Shown in pieces: positions 1 to 6,426 of a DNA stretch of 7,722 nt; position 1 is the first letter of the stretch; every line of letters begins with the position of its first letter. The stretch comes from Bacillota bacterium (lineage in GTDB: Bacteria > Bacillota > Clostridia > Oscillospirales > Butyricicoccaceae): contig JAUZPW010000062.1 in NCBI GenBank assembly GCA_030705725.1, forward strand, positions 1-7,722, in the 5' to 3' direction. A program made the position numbers and the translations under genes. Under the pieces are notes generated by a model. That model saw nothing but the letters and a program-made list of their open reading frames with translations, was not told the origin of the DNA and searched no databases.

Positions 1-722
1 GCTTCCGCGGGGGACACGCCGGACTTGCCGAAAAGATCGAGCGCCATCTGGTATCCGGCATGGTAAGTAAACGGGCCTGAAAAAATATTCGGCGCAAGGT
101 TTGACCGTCTGATAACCTCAAGATAGCCGTTTACGCGATTGCGTGCGGAATGTGTTTCGGAAGGCCCGGTAAAGAGCAGAATCGATTTCATACCGCAGTA
201 AACTAGATATTCCGTTGCCAAAATCGCGCCGGTATAATCGTCCGGCACAACGGCGCTGTACGGAAATTCGCAGGATGACGGCCTGTAGCCCGCATCTATG
301 ACGGGAAGCTGCGCTTCATGGAGCTTTTCGCAGTTTGTCTGTTCCGTTTCCGGAGGCGCGATAATTACCCCCGCGACATCCATTGACAAGATCATATCCA
401 CCGCTTTTTTTTCGGAGGCGCTGTCCCTTTCGGTGCTGAAAAGCATTATTGAATACTGCTGCATGACTGCCGCGTCCTGAATACCGCTGACGAGGGTGGA
501 ATAATAAGGGTTAGATATTTGCGGTACTATAACGGCAATAACGCTTTTCTGCGTTATGACCTCGGATGAAGCAATCCGCTTTGACCTGTAGTTTACTTTA
601 TAAGCAACTTCCTGAACCGTTTTGCGCGTTTCAGCGGAAATGCTGGCGCTGTTTTTCAGCGCTCTGGAAGCGGTTGATATACTGACTCCGGCTGCTTTTG
701 CAATATCCTTTAATGTGGCCAT
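1..722 (-). CDS. LacI/PurR-family transcriptional regulator, C-terminus cut by window edge
   Basis: This is a DNA-binding transcription factor with a sugar-binding-protein-like effector domain. The minus strand is open from an ATG at 720-722 to the window edge: 240 residues, where family members usually have about 330-345. Residues 2-24 form the LacI-type helix-turn-helix (TLKDIAKAAGVS, then recognition helix SISTASRAL). Residues 38-57 cover the end of the headpiece and the hinge. From about residue 60 the periplasmic-binding-protein-like core begins (VIAVIVPQISNPYY, then GIQDAA). VAGVIIAPPET (116-126) and DAGYRP (143-148) are further landmarks of that core. The start is supported by GAGG seven bases upstream. 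The hinge is unusual: where the family has A-R-S-L, this protein reads A-S-S-E, so the minor-groove leucine appears to be missing. Being divergent from yjjI, it is the obvious candidate to control yjjI-yjjW and the importer and perhaps itself. Effector is unknown; a nucleoside or pentose is inferred from the neighbours. Confidence 0.93.
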   Translation of the reverse strand, partial: MATLKDIAKAAGVSISTASRALKNSASISAETRKTVQEVAYKVNYRSKRIASSEVITQKSVIAVIVPQISNPYYSTLVSGIQDAAVMQQYSIMLFSTERDSASEKKAVDMILSMDVAGVIIAPPETEQTNCEKLHEAQLPVIDAGYRPSSCEFPYSAVVPDDYTGAILATEYLVYCGMKSILLFTGPSETHSARNRVNGYLEVIRRSNLAPNIFSGPFTYHAGYQMALDLFGKSGVSPAE

Positions 723-816
723 TCCTTATCCTCGTTTCGGGAAAATAAATTACTGCGCAACTTTACGGCTCAATTTTTTTCCGCATCGCAATATTTTGTA
801 AAAAATTATCAATTAA

Positions 817-849
817 CGGCGGCTTATCCGGATGGAAAAGCCTGCGCCG
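817..849 (-). promoter_or_regulatory. Possible hairpin/attenuator in the regulator leader
   Basis: Read on the minus strand, CGGC (849-846), three bulged bases, GGCTT (842-838), a 12-base loop, AAGCC (825-821) and GCCG (820-817) can form a 9-bp stem with one bulge. It is followed by TTAATTGATAATTTTTT (816-800), a T-rich but interrupted tail. The loop contains the palindrome ATCCGGAT. The arrangement resembles a weak intrinsic terminator or attenuator about 95 bases upstream of the regulator start. The U-run is not directly at the stem, so this is tentative. Confidence 0.25.
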
Positions 850-980
850 TGCAAACGCCTGTCCGCCGGAATCGCAACGGAACGGGTTTAAAACTTCCAA
901 GCCTGCCTTAAATTCGGCGCAAAACAACAGTAAAACCGCGTTTGAGCCTAATAATGCAAGTTTATACTTTACATATAGAA

Positions 981-1009
981 AACATAGCACATTGTTTAAG
1001 CGGTGTCAA
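981..1009 (-). promoter_or_regulatory. Predicted sigma-70/sigma-A promoter of the LacI-family gene
   Basis: On the minus strand there is a perfect -35 box TTGACA (1009-1004), a 17-base spacer and a -10 box TATGTT (986-981). The TG of an extended -10 (TGC directly before the box) is present. Transcription would start near 974 and leave a leader of about 250 nt before the ATG. The downstream bases include TATGTAAAG, closely matching TATGCAAAG at the equivalent place in the yjjI promoter. Confidence 0.6.
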
Positions 1010-1116
1010 TATAACTTCGTACTAAGCAGAGCGAAAAAAGGCTCAATTTTCAATTATAAAACAAAAAACAACACAAATAATACACATATTAACAAAAAGA
1101 AAAAAATAGCCTTTAT

Positions 1117-1150
1117 TTGCAATGAAAATGTTTGCAAAAATCAATGCAAA
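1117..1150. repeat. Cluster of TGCAA motifs upstream of the yjjI promoter
   Basis: TTGCAA, itself a palindrome, occurs at 1117-1122 and 1132-1137, and a third TGCAA lies at 1145-1149. The last two copies also form an inverted repeat, TTTGCA (1131-1136), eight bases, TGCAAA (1145-1150). The cluster ends 15 bases before the -35 box of the yjjI promoter, a position suited to an activator or auxiliary operator. The surrounding DNA is AT-rich, so chance recurrence is possible. Confidence 0.3.
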
Positions 1151-1165
1151 AACCCCAGAATATTA

Positions 1166-1194
1166 TTGACATCGATATTCCGGTGTGCTATTGT
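1166..1194 (+). promoter_or_regulatory. Predicted sigma-70/sigma-A promoter of yjjI-yjjW
   Basis: TTGACA (1166-1171) is a perfect -35 box. It is followed by a 17-base spacer and TATTGT (1189-1194) preceded by TGC, giving an extended -10. The start of transcription would be near 1201, about 120 bases before the yjjI ATG. An inverted repeat GAATAT (1158-1163) / ATATTC (1175-1180) straddles the -35 box and is one candidate repressor site. Confidence 0.7.
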
Positions 1195-1279
1195 TTTTTA
1201 TGCAAAGATATATTAAAAACTGTTTTCATAAAATTAAAAATTTCAAAAAGGAACGTTCAGGCTTCAGCGTGGACACCGG

Positions 1280-1313
1280 ATGCCATTTGCCCGCTAAAGG
1301 CATGCAAAGGGGA
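1280..1313 (+). promoter_or_regulatory. yjjI ribosome binding site with adjacent possible hairpin
   Basis: AAAGGGGA (1306-1313) is a good Shine-Dalgarno sequence six bases before the ATG at 1320, and it fixes that start. Just upstream, ATGCC (1280-1284) can pair with GGCAT (1299-1303), and TTTGC (1286-1290) can pair with GCAAA (1304-1308), which runs into the Shine-Dalgarno sequence. The two pairings are interleaved and probably alternatives. The ribosome binding site is certain enough; a regulatory role for the pairings is speculative. Confidence 0.45.
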
Positions 1314-1319
1314 AATCAA

Positions 1320-2804
1320 ATGAACGATTTAATGCGGATACTGAAGGACCCCAAGCTTACATACAGGCAGCGGCTTTTTTCCCTTTCAAAGGCCGCCGAA
1401 AATATAGGCGAGCCGGTGAAGCTGAGCGAAAAGGCTCAGCGTTTTGCCGACTGCGGTATTATTTACGACATGGGCGAAGGAAACACTCCTTATTGCCCCA
1501 GGTATGTAGTTCCCGACTACGATAAGTTCTTGAAGCAGGGAAGCAAATTCCTTATGCTTGCCCCGCCTTCGGACATTTGGGAGGCTGTTTCGAATCTTCA
1601 GATAATTTACCATCATGTGCCTTCAGTGATAGGGCTTCCTGTTTACATAGGTCACCTTGACAGACTTTTGGAGCCTTATATAGCCGACGAAAAAGAAGCG
1701 CGCAGAGCGATACGCATGCTTTTGACGCATGTAGACCGCACCGTCAGCGATTCGTTTTGCCACTGCGACATCGGGCCTTACGACACTCGGGCGGGAAGAA
1801 TCATACTTGAGCTTACGGAGGAAATGCAGCGCCCAGTTCCTAACATGTCCCTGATTTATAATGAAAAAACGCCGGATGAGTTTGCTTTAAGGGCAATATC
1901 GGCGGGCCTCACTGCTTCAAAGCCCAGTTTTGTAAACGATGGAATGTACAGCGCCGAATGGGGCGAAAGTTACGCCGTTGTAAGCTGCTACAATGTTTTG
2001 CCCATAGGCGGCGGAGGCCTGACCTTGGGCCGTCTTAATCTAAAAAAGCTTGCCGACGCATCGATAAGCCGGGAGCAACTGATGAACGAGCTGCTTCCAG
2101 ACGCGGTGCTGGCCCAATGCGAGCAAATGGACAAAAGAGAAAGCTTCATAATAGACGAATGCAGGTTTTTTGAAAATTCGTTCCTTGCGGCGGAAGAGCT
2201 TATTTATCCCGAACGCTTCGTAGGAATGTTCGGGCTTGTCGGGCTTGCCGAATGCGTTAATAAAACGCTCGGCGCGACCGCACAGGAAAAACGCTACGGA
2301 CATTGCGAACAGGCCAACGCTTTCGGCGAAGAGATCATTGACCGGATAGACAAGCTCGTAAGCCGGTATAAACCCAAGCACGGGAAGTTCTATTTACACG
2401 GGCAGGTCGGAATTTCAAGCGACGAGGGTGTTACGCCGAATACGCGCATACCGGTCGGCGAGGAGCCGGATCTCCCGACGCATCTTATGGTTACAGCGCG
2501 GATGCAAAAAAAATTCCCCTGCGGTATAGGAGACATTTTTCCCTTCGAAGCCACAGCCAAAAGAAACCCAAAAGCGGTTCTCGATATTATTAAGGGCGCT
2601 TTTTCGATGAATATGAGGTATCTTTCCTTCTACTCAAGCGATTCCGACGTTATCCGCATATCAGGGTACCTTGTAAAGCGTTCGGACATATTAAAATACA
2701 AAGAAGGCAAAGCGGTATTAAGCAATTCGGCATCTCTGGGCAGCGAAGCTGCCGGGAATCTTCATGCATTCGAACGGAAAGTAAGATCGTCGGACGATGC
2801 TTAA
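1320..2804 (+). CDS. yjjI: YjjI-family glycyl radical enzyme
   Basis: This is a short glycyl radical enzyme of 494 residues (E. coli YjjI is about 515; pyruvate formate-lyase about 760). The glycyl radical loop is near the C-terminus: VIRISGYLV (residues 444-452), with Gly449 as the predicted radical site in a RIxGY version of the RVxGY consensus. Cys223 in VVSCYNVLPIGGGG is the best candidate for the thiyl cysteine. The downstream MFGLVGLAECVN (303-314) is a typical core strand and helix of the superfamily. Cys147 and Cys149 (CHCD) and Cys401 (PCGIGD) are other cysteines seen. N-terminal landmarks such as PYCPRYVVPDY (57-67) and LAPPSD (80-85), followed by HHVPSVIGLPVYIG, match what I know of YjjI. 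The ATG at 1320 is chosen for its ribosome binding site. An in-frame ATG at 1185 would add 45 unlikely residues and overlap the promoter. The enzyme acts anaerobically in the cytosol after activation by YjjW. Reaction and substrate are not established. Confidence 0.93.
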   Translation: MNDLMRILKDPKLTYRQRLFSLSKAAENIGEPVKLSEKAQRFADCGIIYDMGEGNTPYCPRYVVPDYDKFLKQGSKFLMLAPPSDIWEAVSNLQIIYHHVPSVIGLPVYIGHLDRLLEPYIADEKEARRAIRMLLTHVDRTVSDSFCHCDIGPYDTRAGRIILELTEEMQRPVPNMSLIYNEKTPDEFALRAISAGLTASKPSFVNDGMYSAEWGESYAVVSCYNVLPIGGGGLTLGRLNLKKLADASISREQLMNELLPDAVLAQCEQMDKRESFIIDECRFFENSFLAAEELIYPERFVGMFGLVGLAECVNKTLGATAQEKRYGHCEQANAFGEEIIDRIDKLVSRYKPKHGKFYLHGQVGISSDEGVTPNTRIPVGEEPDLPTHLMVTARMQKKFPCGIGDIFPFEATAKRNPKAVLDIIKGAFSMNMRYLSFYSSDSDVIRISGYLVKRSDILKYKEGKAVLSNSASLGSEAAGNLHAFERKVRSSDDA

Positions 2805-3630
2805 GGGGTATGTAAACAGAATAATTCCGTTCAGTTTTGTTGACGGGCCCGGCAACCGCAGTGCTGTATTCCTTCAGGGATGCGATTTTAGCTGCAAATA
2901 TTGCCACAATCCCGAAACCATAAACATGTGCAGCGGCTGCGGACGGTGCGTTGAGCTTTGTCCCAGGGGAGCGCTTACGCTATCAAAAGAAGGAATCAAA
3001 TGGAACAGCGGGCTATGCGCTTTTTGTGACAGATGCCTTAAGGTATGCAGCTATAACAGCAGTCCCCGCGTAAGGACGATGACAATGGAACAGGTTTTTG
3101 AGGAAATACGGGAGGCTCTGCCTTTTATCGAGGGGATCACGGTTTCCGGGGGAGAATGCACAAAGCAGAACGGGTTTGTAACGGAGCTTTTTCGCGAAGC
3201 ACACGCTTTCGGGAAGACCGCGTTTGCAGATACCAACGGGGAGACGGATTTCAGAAGCATACCGGAGCTTACCAAAGAGATGGACAAGGCAATGCTTGAC
3301 ATAAAATCCTCGGACGCGCGGGAACACATAATGCTTACGGGATCCTCAAACGAAACAGTGATCGAAAACGCCCGGTACCTTGCGTCAATCGGCAAGCTTT
3401 ACGAGATACGCACCGTTGTGGTGCCCGGTTTTTTAGATAATTTCCGTACCGTAGATTTCGCAAGCCGGCTTATAGCGCCTTATCCCGAAGTACGCTACAA
3501 GCTGATACGGTTCAGAAAATGGGGAGTCCGCGGGCCGCTTGAGGAATTTCCCGTTCCGGATGATTCCGTGATGGAACCGTTAAAGGAGCTTGCACTGAAA
3601 AATGGCGTAAAAATCGTCGAGGTCATTTAG
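2797..3630 (+). CDS. yjjW: YjjW-family glycyl radical enzyme activase (radical SAM)
   Basis: This 277-residue radical-SAM protein should abstract hydrogen from Gly449 of YjjI, using S-adenosylmethionine and a reduced 4Fe-4S cluster. The cluster motif CDFSCKYC (Cys29, Cys33, Cys36) follows the family's N-terminal signature SFVDGPGNRSAVFLQG. A ferredoxin-like insert follows with two four-cysteine motifs: Cys45/48/51/55 (CSGCGRCVELCP) and Cys74/77/80/84 (CAFCDRCLKVCS). It should bind two more 4Fe-4S clusters, as in activases larger than PflA. VSGGEC (116-121) holds the GGE motif that contacts SAM, and AMLDIKSSD (165-173) is also typical of activases. The start overlaps the last 8 bases of yjjI in another frame (ATG at 2797, yjjI stop at 2802-2804). 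This implies translational coupling, which suits an enzyme/activase pair. No strong ribosome binding site precedes it. E. coli has the same pair as neighbours, there with yjjW upstream of yjjI. Confidence 0.95.
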   Translation: MLKGYVNRIIPFSFVDGPGNRSAVFLQGCDFSCKYCHNPETINMCSGCGRCVELCPRGALTLSKEGIKWNSGLCAFCDRCLKVCSYNSSPRVRTMTMEQVFEEIREALPFIEGITVSGGECTKQNGFVTELFREAHAFGKTAFADTNGETDFRSIPELTKEMDKAMLDIKSSDAREHIMLTGSSNETVIENARYLASIGKLYEIRTVVVPGFLDNFRTVDFASRLIAPYPEVRYKLIRFRKWGVRGPLEEFPVPDDSVMEPLKELALKNGVKIVEVI

Positions 3631-3791
3631 CAAAAGGATATTTATCAGATAATTTGGTTAACGATAATAAACTGCAGGGCATTAAAGCAAAACATACGCG
3701 TTTGCGAAGCAATCCCAAATACCTAAGAACTCCGCTATTTTAGAGCATAAAAGCAACATATGCAGACTTTTGACTGAGTGAGGTGTTGGCT
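3631..3791 (+). other. Gap between yjjW and the importer operon
   Basis: No clear terminator or strong promoter is visible in this 161-base, fairly AT-rich stretch. GATAAT occurs twice (3648-3653, 3663-3668) without a good -35 box at the right distance. GCAAA and TTTGC near 3687-3705 form a weak 5-bp inverted repeat. GAGGTG (3780-3785) is the ribosome binding site of the ATPase gene. The importer is therefore probably read through from the yjjI promoter, perhaps with a weak promoter of its own. Confidence 0.4.
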
Positions 3792-5315
3792 GTGGACAAT
3801 TTATTGGAACTGAAAAATGTAACCAAGATATACGAGGGAGGCGTTCTGGCAAACCATAATATCAGCTTTAGTGTCCGCGAAGGGGAGATTCACGCTCTGG
3901 TAGGTGAAAACGGAGCCGGAAAAAGCACCCTGATGAAAATCCTGTACGGTATGGAAAGCATTACGTCGGGACAGATTTTTCTTCGCGGAAAGGAAGTTAA
4001 ATTCTCATCGAGCAAGGACGCCATAGCGCATGGTATAGGCATGGTGCACCAGCATTTTATGCTTGTGGATTCTTTTACCGGCGCCGAAAATCTTATGCTG
4101 GGATACAGCGGCGCGAGATTCTTCTCAAACAAGAAAGCGGATATAGAGGAAACTAACGCGGTCGCGAAAAAGTACGGCTTTGTGATCGACGCCCGCAGGC
4201 GTGTAAGGGATATGGGCGTCAGCATGAAGCAGAAGCTTGAAATCATGAAGATTTTGTACCGCGGTTCCAAGATAATCATATTGGACGAACCTACGGCGGT
4301 TTTGACGCCGCAGGAAACCGAGGAGCTTTTTGAACGCCTGATCGAGCTTAAGAAGAGCGGGATGACGATAATATTTATTTCCCACAAGCTGAACGAGGTA
4401 AAGCGGATCAGCGACAGGATCACCGTTCTCAAATCGGGCAAAACGATGGGAACATACAACACGGCCGATATTTCCGAGGAGGATATTTCAAACCTAATGG
4501 TAGGAAGGGTCATTTCCTTTGAGTACGACAAAACGCCGCTTGTTTCCGGCAAGGAGCTGCTGCGCACAGAGCACCTGAAGTATAAGGATATGTTCGGAGT
4601 AATAAAGCTGAACGACTTATCCCTTTCCCTGCATGAAAAAGAAATAGTCGGCATTGCGGGCGTCGAGGGCAACGGACAAAACGAGCTTGTTGAAATAATA
4701 ACCGCGAACCTGCGCGCTTTATCCGGCAAGGTTTTTTATAAAGGCGAAGACATTACGGATAAATCGATCGGAGACGTGCGGCGCCGCGGCATAGCCAGTA
4801 TCCCGGAAGACCGCATGTTTAACGGCTGCGCGGGGAATATGTCCATTTCGGAAAACATTATAGCGGCCGATATTAGCACGTTTGAAGATAAAAACAAATT
4901 GCTTAACAAAAACAGGATTAAAAACTACAGCAAAGAATTAATTAAAAAATTCGAGGTCAAGACCAAGGACGAAAACCAGATGATAAAAAGCCTTTCGGGA
5001 GGAAATATCCAGAAAGCTATCGTTGCAAGGGAGTTTTCTACAAGCAGCGACCTGCTGATACTTAACCAGCCTACCCGCGGCATCGATATAGGCTCGATTT
5101 CGTTTATCCATCACAAAATTCTCGAGATGCGCGACGCGGGCAAAGGAATACTGCTGGTTTCATCGGACTTAAACGAGCTTATCGCGCTGGCGGACAGAAT
5201 CCTCGTTATGTACAAGGGAAGAATCGTTGCCAGCATGGATAACAAAACCAAGGTCAACGAGCAGGAACTGGGACTTTATATGCTCGGTATCAAAGATCAG
5301 GGGGAGGCCGTTTGA
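3792..5315 (+). CDS. Nucleoside-type ABC importer ATPase (duplicated domain, NupO/YufO-like)
   Basis: This is a 507-residue cytosolic ATPase with two fused nucleotide-binding domains, which energises import through the two permeases that follow. Domain 1 has Walker A GENGAGKS (38-45), Q-loop VHQHFML (85-91), Walker B IIILDEP (161-167) and the switch histidine His198. Its signature is degenerate (MGVSMKQK, about 141-148, where relatives have LSxG). Domain 2 has a degenerate Walker A without lysine (GVEGNGQN, 290-297), a good signature LSGGN (401-405) and a Walker B without the catalytic glutamate (LLILNQPTRGID, 421-432). This asymmetry is typical of the sugar/nucleoside importer ATPases of the RbsA/NupO type. 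The GTG at 3792 is chosen because GAGGTG (3780-3785) lies six bases upstream. GTG 3783 and TTG 3786 are in frame but too close to that site. Substrate cannot be read from the ATPase; the BMP-type partner genes point to nucleosides. Confidence 0.92.
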   Translation: MDNLLELKNVTKIYEGGVLANHNISFSVREGEIHALVGENGAGKSTLMKILYGMESITSGQIFLRGKEVKFSSSKDAIAHGIGMVHQHFMLVDSFTGAENLMLGYSGARFFSNKKADIEETNAVAKKYGFVIDARRRVRDMGVSMKQKLEIMKILYRGSKIIILDEPTAVLTPQETEELFERLIELKKSGMTIIFISHKLNEVKRISDRITVLKSGKTMGTYNTADISEEDISNLMVGRVISFEYDKTPLVSGKELLRTEHLKYKDMFGVIKLNDLSLSLHEKEIVGIAGVEGNGQNELVEIITANLRALSGKVFYKGEDITDKSIGDVRRRGIASIPEDRMFNGCAGNMSISENIIAADISTFEDKNKLLNKNRIKNYSKELIKKFEVKTKDENQMIKSLSGGNIQKAIVAREFSTSSDLLILNQPTRGIDIGSISFIHHKILEMRDAGKGILLVSSDLNELIALADRILVMYKGRIVASMDNKTKVNEQELGLYMLGIKDQGEAV

Positions 5316-5316
5316 T

Positions 5317-6426
5317 TTGAATGAACAAAAAAAGTTCGATATTATGAATTACTTCAGCGCGATACGTATTCTTATTGCTATTGTCATATCGCTGCTTCTG
5401 GTGTTCGTAATAATCTTTTTCGTGAGCGACCAGCCGGTTTACGCCATTTTTAAGATGATGGTCGGGCCGCTTCAGACGAAACGCGGACTTTTTAACGTGC
5501 TTGAAAGGGCGACACCGCTTATATTTACAGCTCTGGCGCTTAACGTCTCGCTGCGAAGCGGTGTTTTCAACATAGGAGTCGACGGATCGTTTTATATGGG
5601 CGCGGTTATAGCGTCGGCCTTCGCTCTTCAGGTTAATATGCCGAACGTAATCCACCAGATCGTTCTGATAACTGCGGCGGGCATCATAGGCGGCCTGATT
5701 AACACGCTTCCGATAATGATCGGGAAGTATACGAAAATTGACCCGACCGTGCTTGCGATTATGTTCAACTCGATTTTCTATTTCGTCGGACTTGCATATG
5801 TGAGCGCGTTTCTGCTTCAGAAGGGCGGATCGTGGGGCAGCTACTATTTCCCCGACAGCGCAAGGCTTGGCAACCTTATAAGAGGCACGAGCATGCACTG
5901 GGGCTTTGTCATTATGCTTTTTACGATAGTTTTCGTAATAGTCCTTATGGAGAAAAGTTCTTTCGGATATAAAGTGCGCTTAACCGGCGCCAACCCCAAC
6001 TTTGCCAAATATGTCGGCATCAAAACCGTTTTGGTCGTTATTGGCGCCCAGTTTATAGGCGGATTCATCGGCGGCATGGGCGGCGCTATCGAGATGGTCG
6101 GAATGTATAAACGTTTTCAGTGGCAGTCGCAGGTAAGCTACGTGTGGGACGGACTTCTGGTACATATGCTTGCGAACGAAAATCCTTTTTTCATCCCCAT
6201 TACGGCAATATTTATCGCGTATCTGAGAGTCGGCGCTGAAATAATGTCCCGTTCCGCAAGGCTAGACCCTGAAATTGTTGCTTTTTTGCAGGGCATAGTC
6301 ATATTGCTGGTCGCTTCGGAGCGTTTCCTTTATACCTTCAAAAAGCGCCACGAGCAGAAACTGTCTCTTCAGCAGGCCAAAAAGGCTGAAGAAAAAGCCG
6401 CGCTGGAAGGTGGTAATTCTATATGA
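5317..6426 (+). CDS. Nucleoside-type ABC importer permease 1 (NupP/YufP-like)
   Basis: This is a 369-residue integral membrane protein of the BPD_transp_2 (branched-chain/sugar/nucleoside permease) family. The first membrane helix is about residues 16-36. Others fall near 67-79, 92-106, 112-134, 145-166, 195-211, 236-262, 290-305 and 319-335. Family landmarks are SGVFNIGVDGSFYMGA (81-96) and the cytoplasmic coupling loop GANPNFAKYVGI (224-235), expected to contact the ATPase. The C-terminus is a charged Lys/Glu/Ala tail (341-366), probably helical. The TTG at 5317 is chosen because GGGGGAGG lies nine bases upstream. The alternative ATG at 5344 would remove nine residues and has no good ribosome binding site. 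It starts one base after the ATPase stop, and its end overlaps permease 2 by 4 bases (ATGA), so the three genes are translationally coupled. Confidence 0.92.
   Translation: MNEQKKFDIMNYFSAIRILIAIVISLLLVFVIIFFVSDQPVYAIFKMMVGPLQTKRGLFNVLERATPLIFTALALNVSLRSGVFNIGVDGSFYMGAVIASAFALQVNMPNVIHQIVLITAAGIIGGLINTLPIMIGKYTKIDPTVLAIMFNSIFYFVGLAYVSAFLLQKGGSWGSYYFPDSARLGNLIRGTSMHWGFVIMLFTIVFVIVLMEKSSFGYKVRLTGANPNFAKYVGIKTVLVVIGAQFIGGFIGGMGGAIEMVGMYKRFQWQSQVSYVWDGLLVHMLANENPFFIPITAIFIAYLRVGAEIMSRSARLDPEIVAFLQGIVILLVASERFLYTFKKRHEQKLSLQQAKKAEEKAALEGGNSI

Larger units (their letters stand above)
723..1319. other. Divergent control region between regulator and yjjI
   Basis: This roughly 600-base stretch has no convincing gene. 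The part next to the regulator (about 740-960) has ordinary base composition. It would be the untranslated leader of the regulator mRNA, roughly 250 nt, if the promoter at 981-1009 is right. The part from about 960 to 1250 is strongly AT-rich and contains both promoters and a cluster of TGCAA motifs. The stretch from about 1201 to 1319 would be a roughly 120-nt yjjI leader. Short open frames here (763-990 minus, 992-1216 plus, 1132-1323 plus) lack ribosome binding sites and recognisable protein sequence. Confidence 0.7.

Noticed and set aside
298..480. 60-codon plus-strand frame inside the regulator gene
   Set aside because: It is antisense to a well-supported LacI-family coding frame and has no recognisable protein features.
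763..990. 75-codon open frame on the minus strand upstream of the regulator
   Set aside because: It begins with GTG inside the predicted -10 region, has no ribosome binding site, and its translation shows no recognisable domain.
1185..1319. N-terminal extension of yjjI from the in-frame ATG at 1185
   Set aside because: It starts within the promoter spacer, ahead of the predicted transcript. The extra residues do not look like YjjI, while ATG 1320 has a clear ribosome binding site.
992..1323. Short plus-strand frames (992-1216, 1132-1323) before yjjI
   Set aside because: They lie in AT-rich promoter DNA, lack ribosome binding sites, have low-complexity Lys/Asn/Ile composition, and overlap the promoter or the yjjI start.
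3631..3791. Purine riboswitch before the importer genes
   Set aside because: A nucleoside importer made this worth checking, but the conserved purine-riboswitch junction and loop sequences are absent.
3890..4729. 279-codon open frame on the minus strand inside the ATPase gene
   Set aside because: It is antisense to a clearly coding ATPase with intact motifs, and its translation is Ser/Ile/Phe-rich with no family resemblance.
5290..5898. 202-codon open frame on the minus strand inside permease 1
   Set aside because: It is antisense to the permease, and its Arg/Lys/His-rich translation is what the reverse of a hydrophobic coding frame produces.
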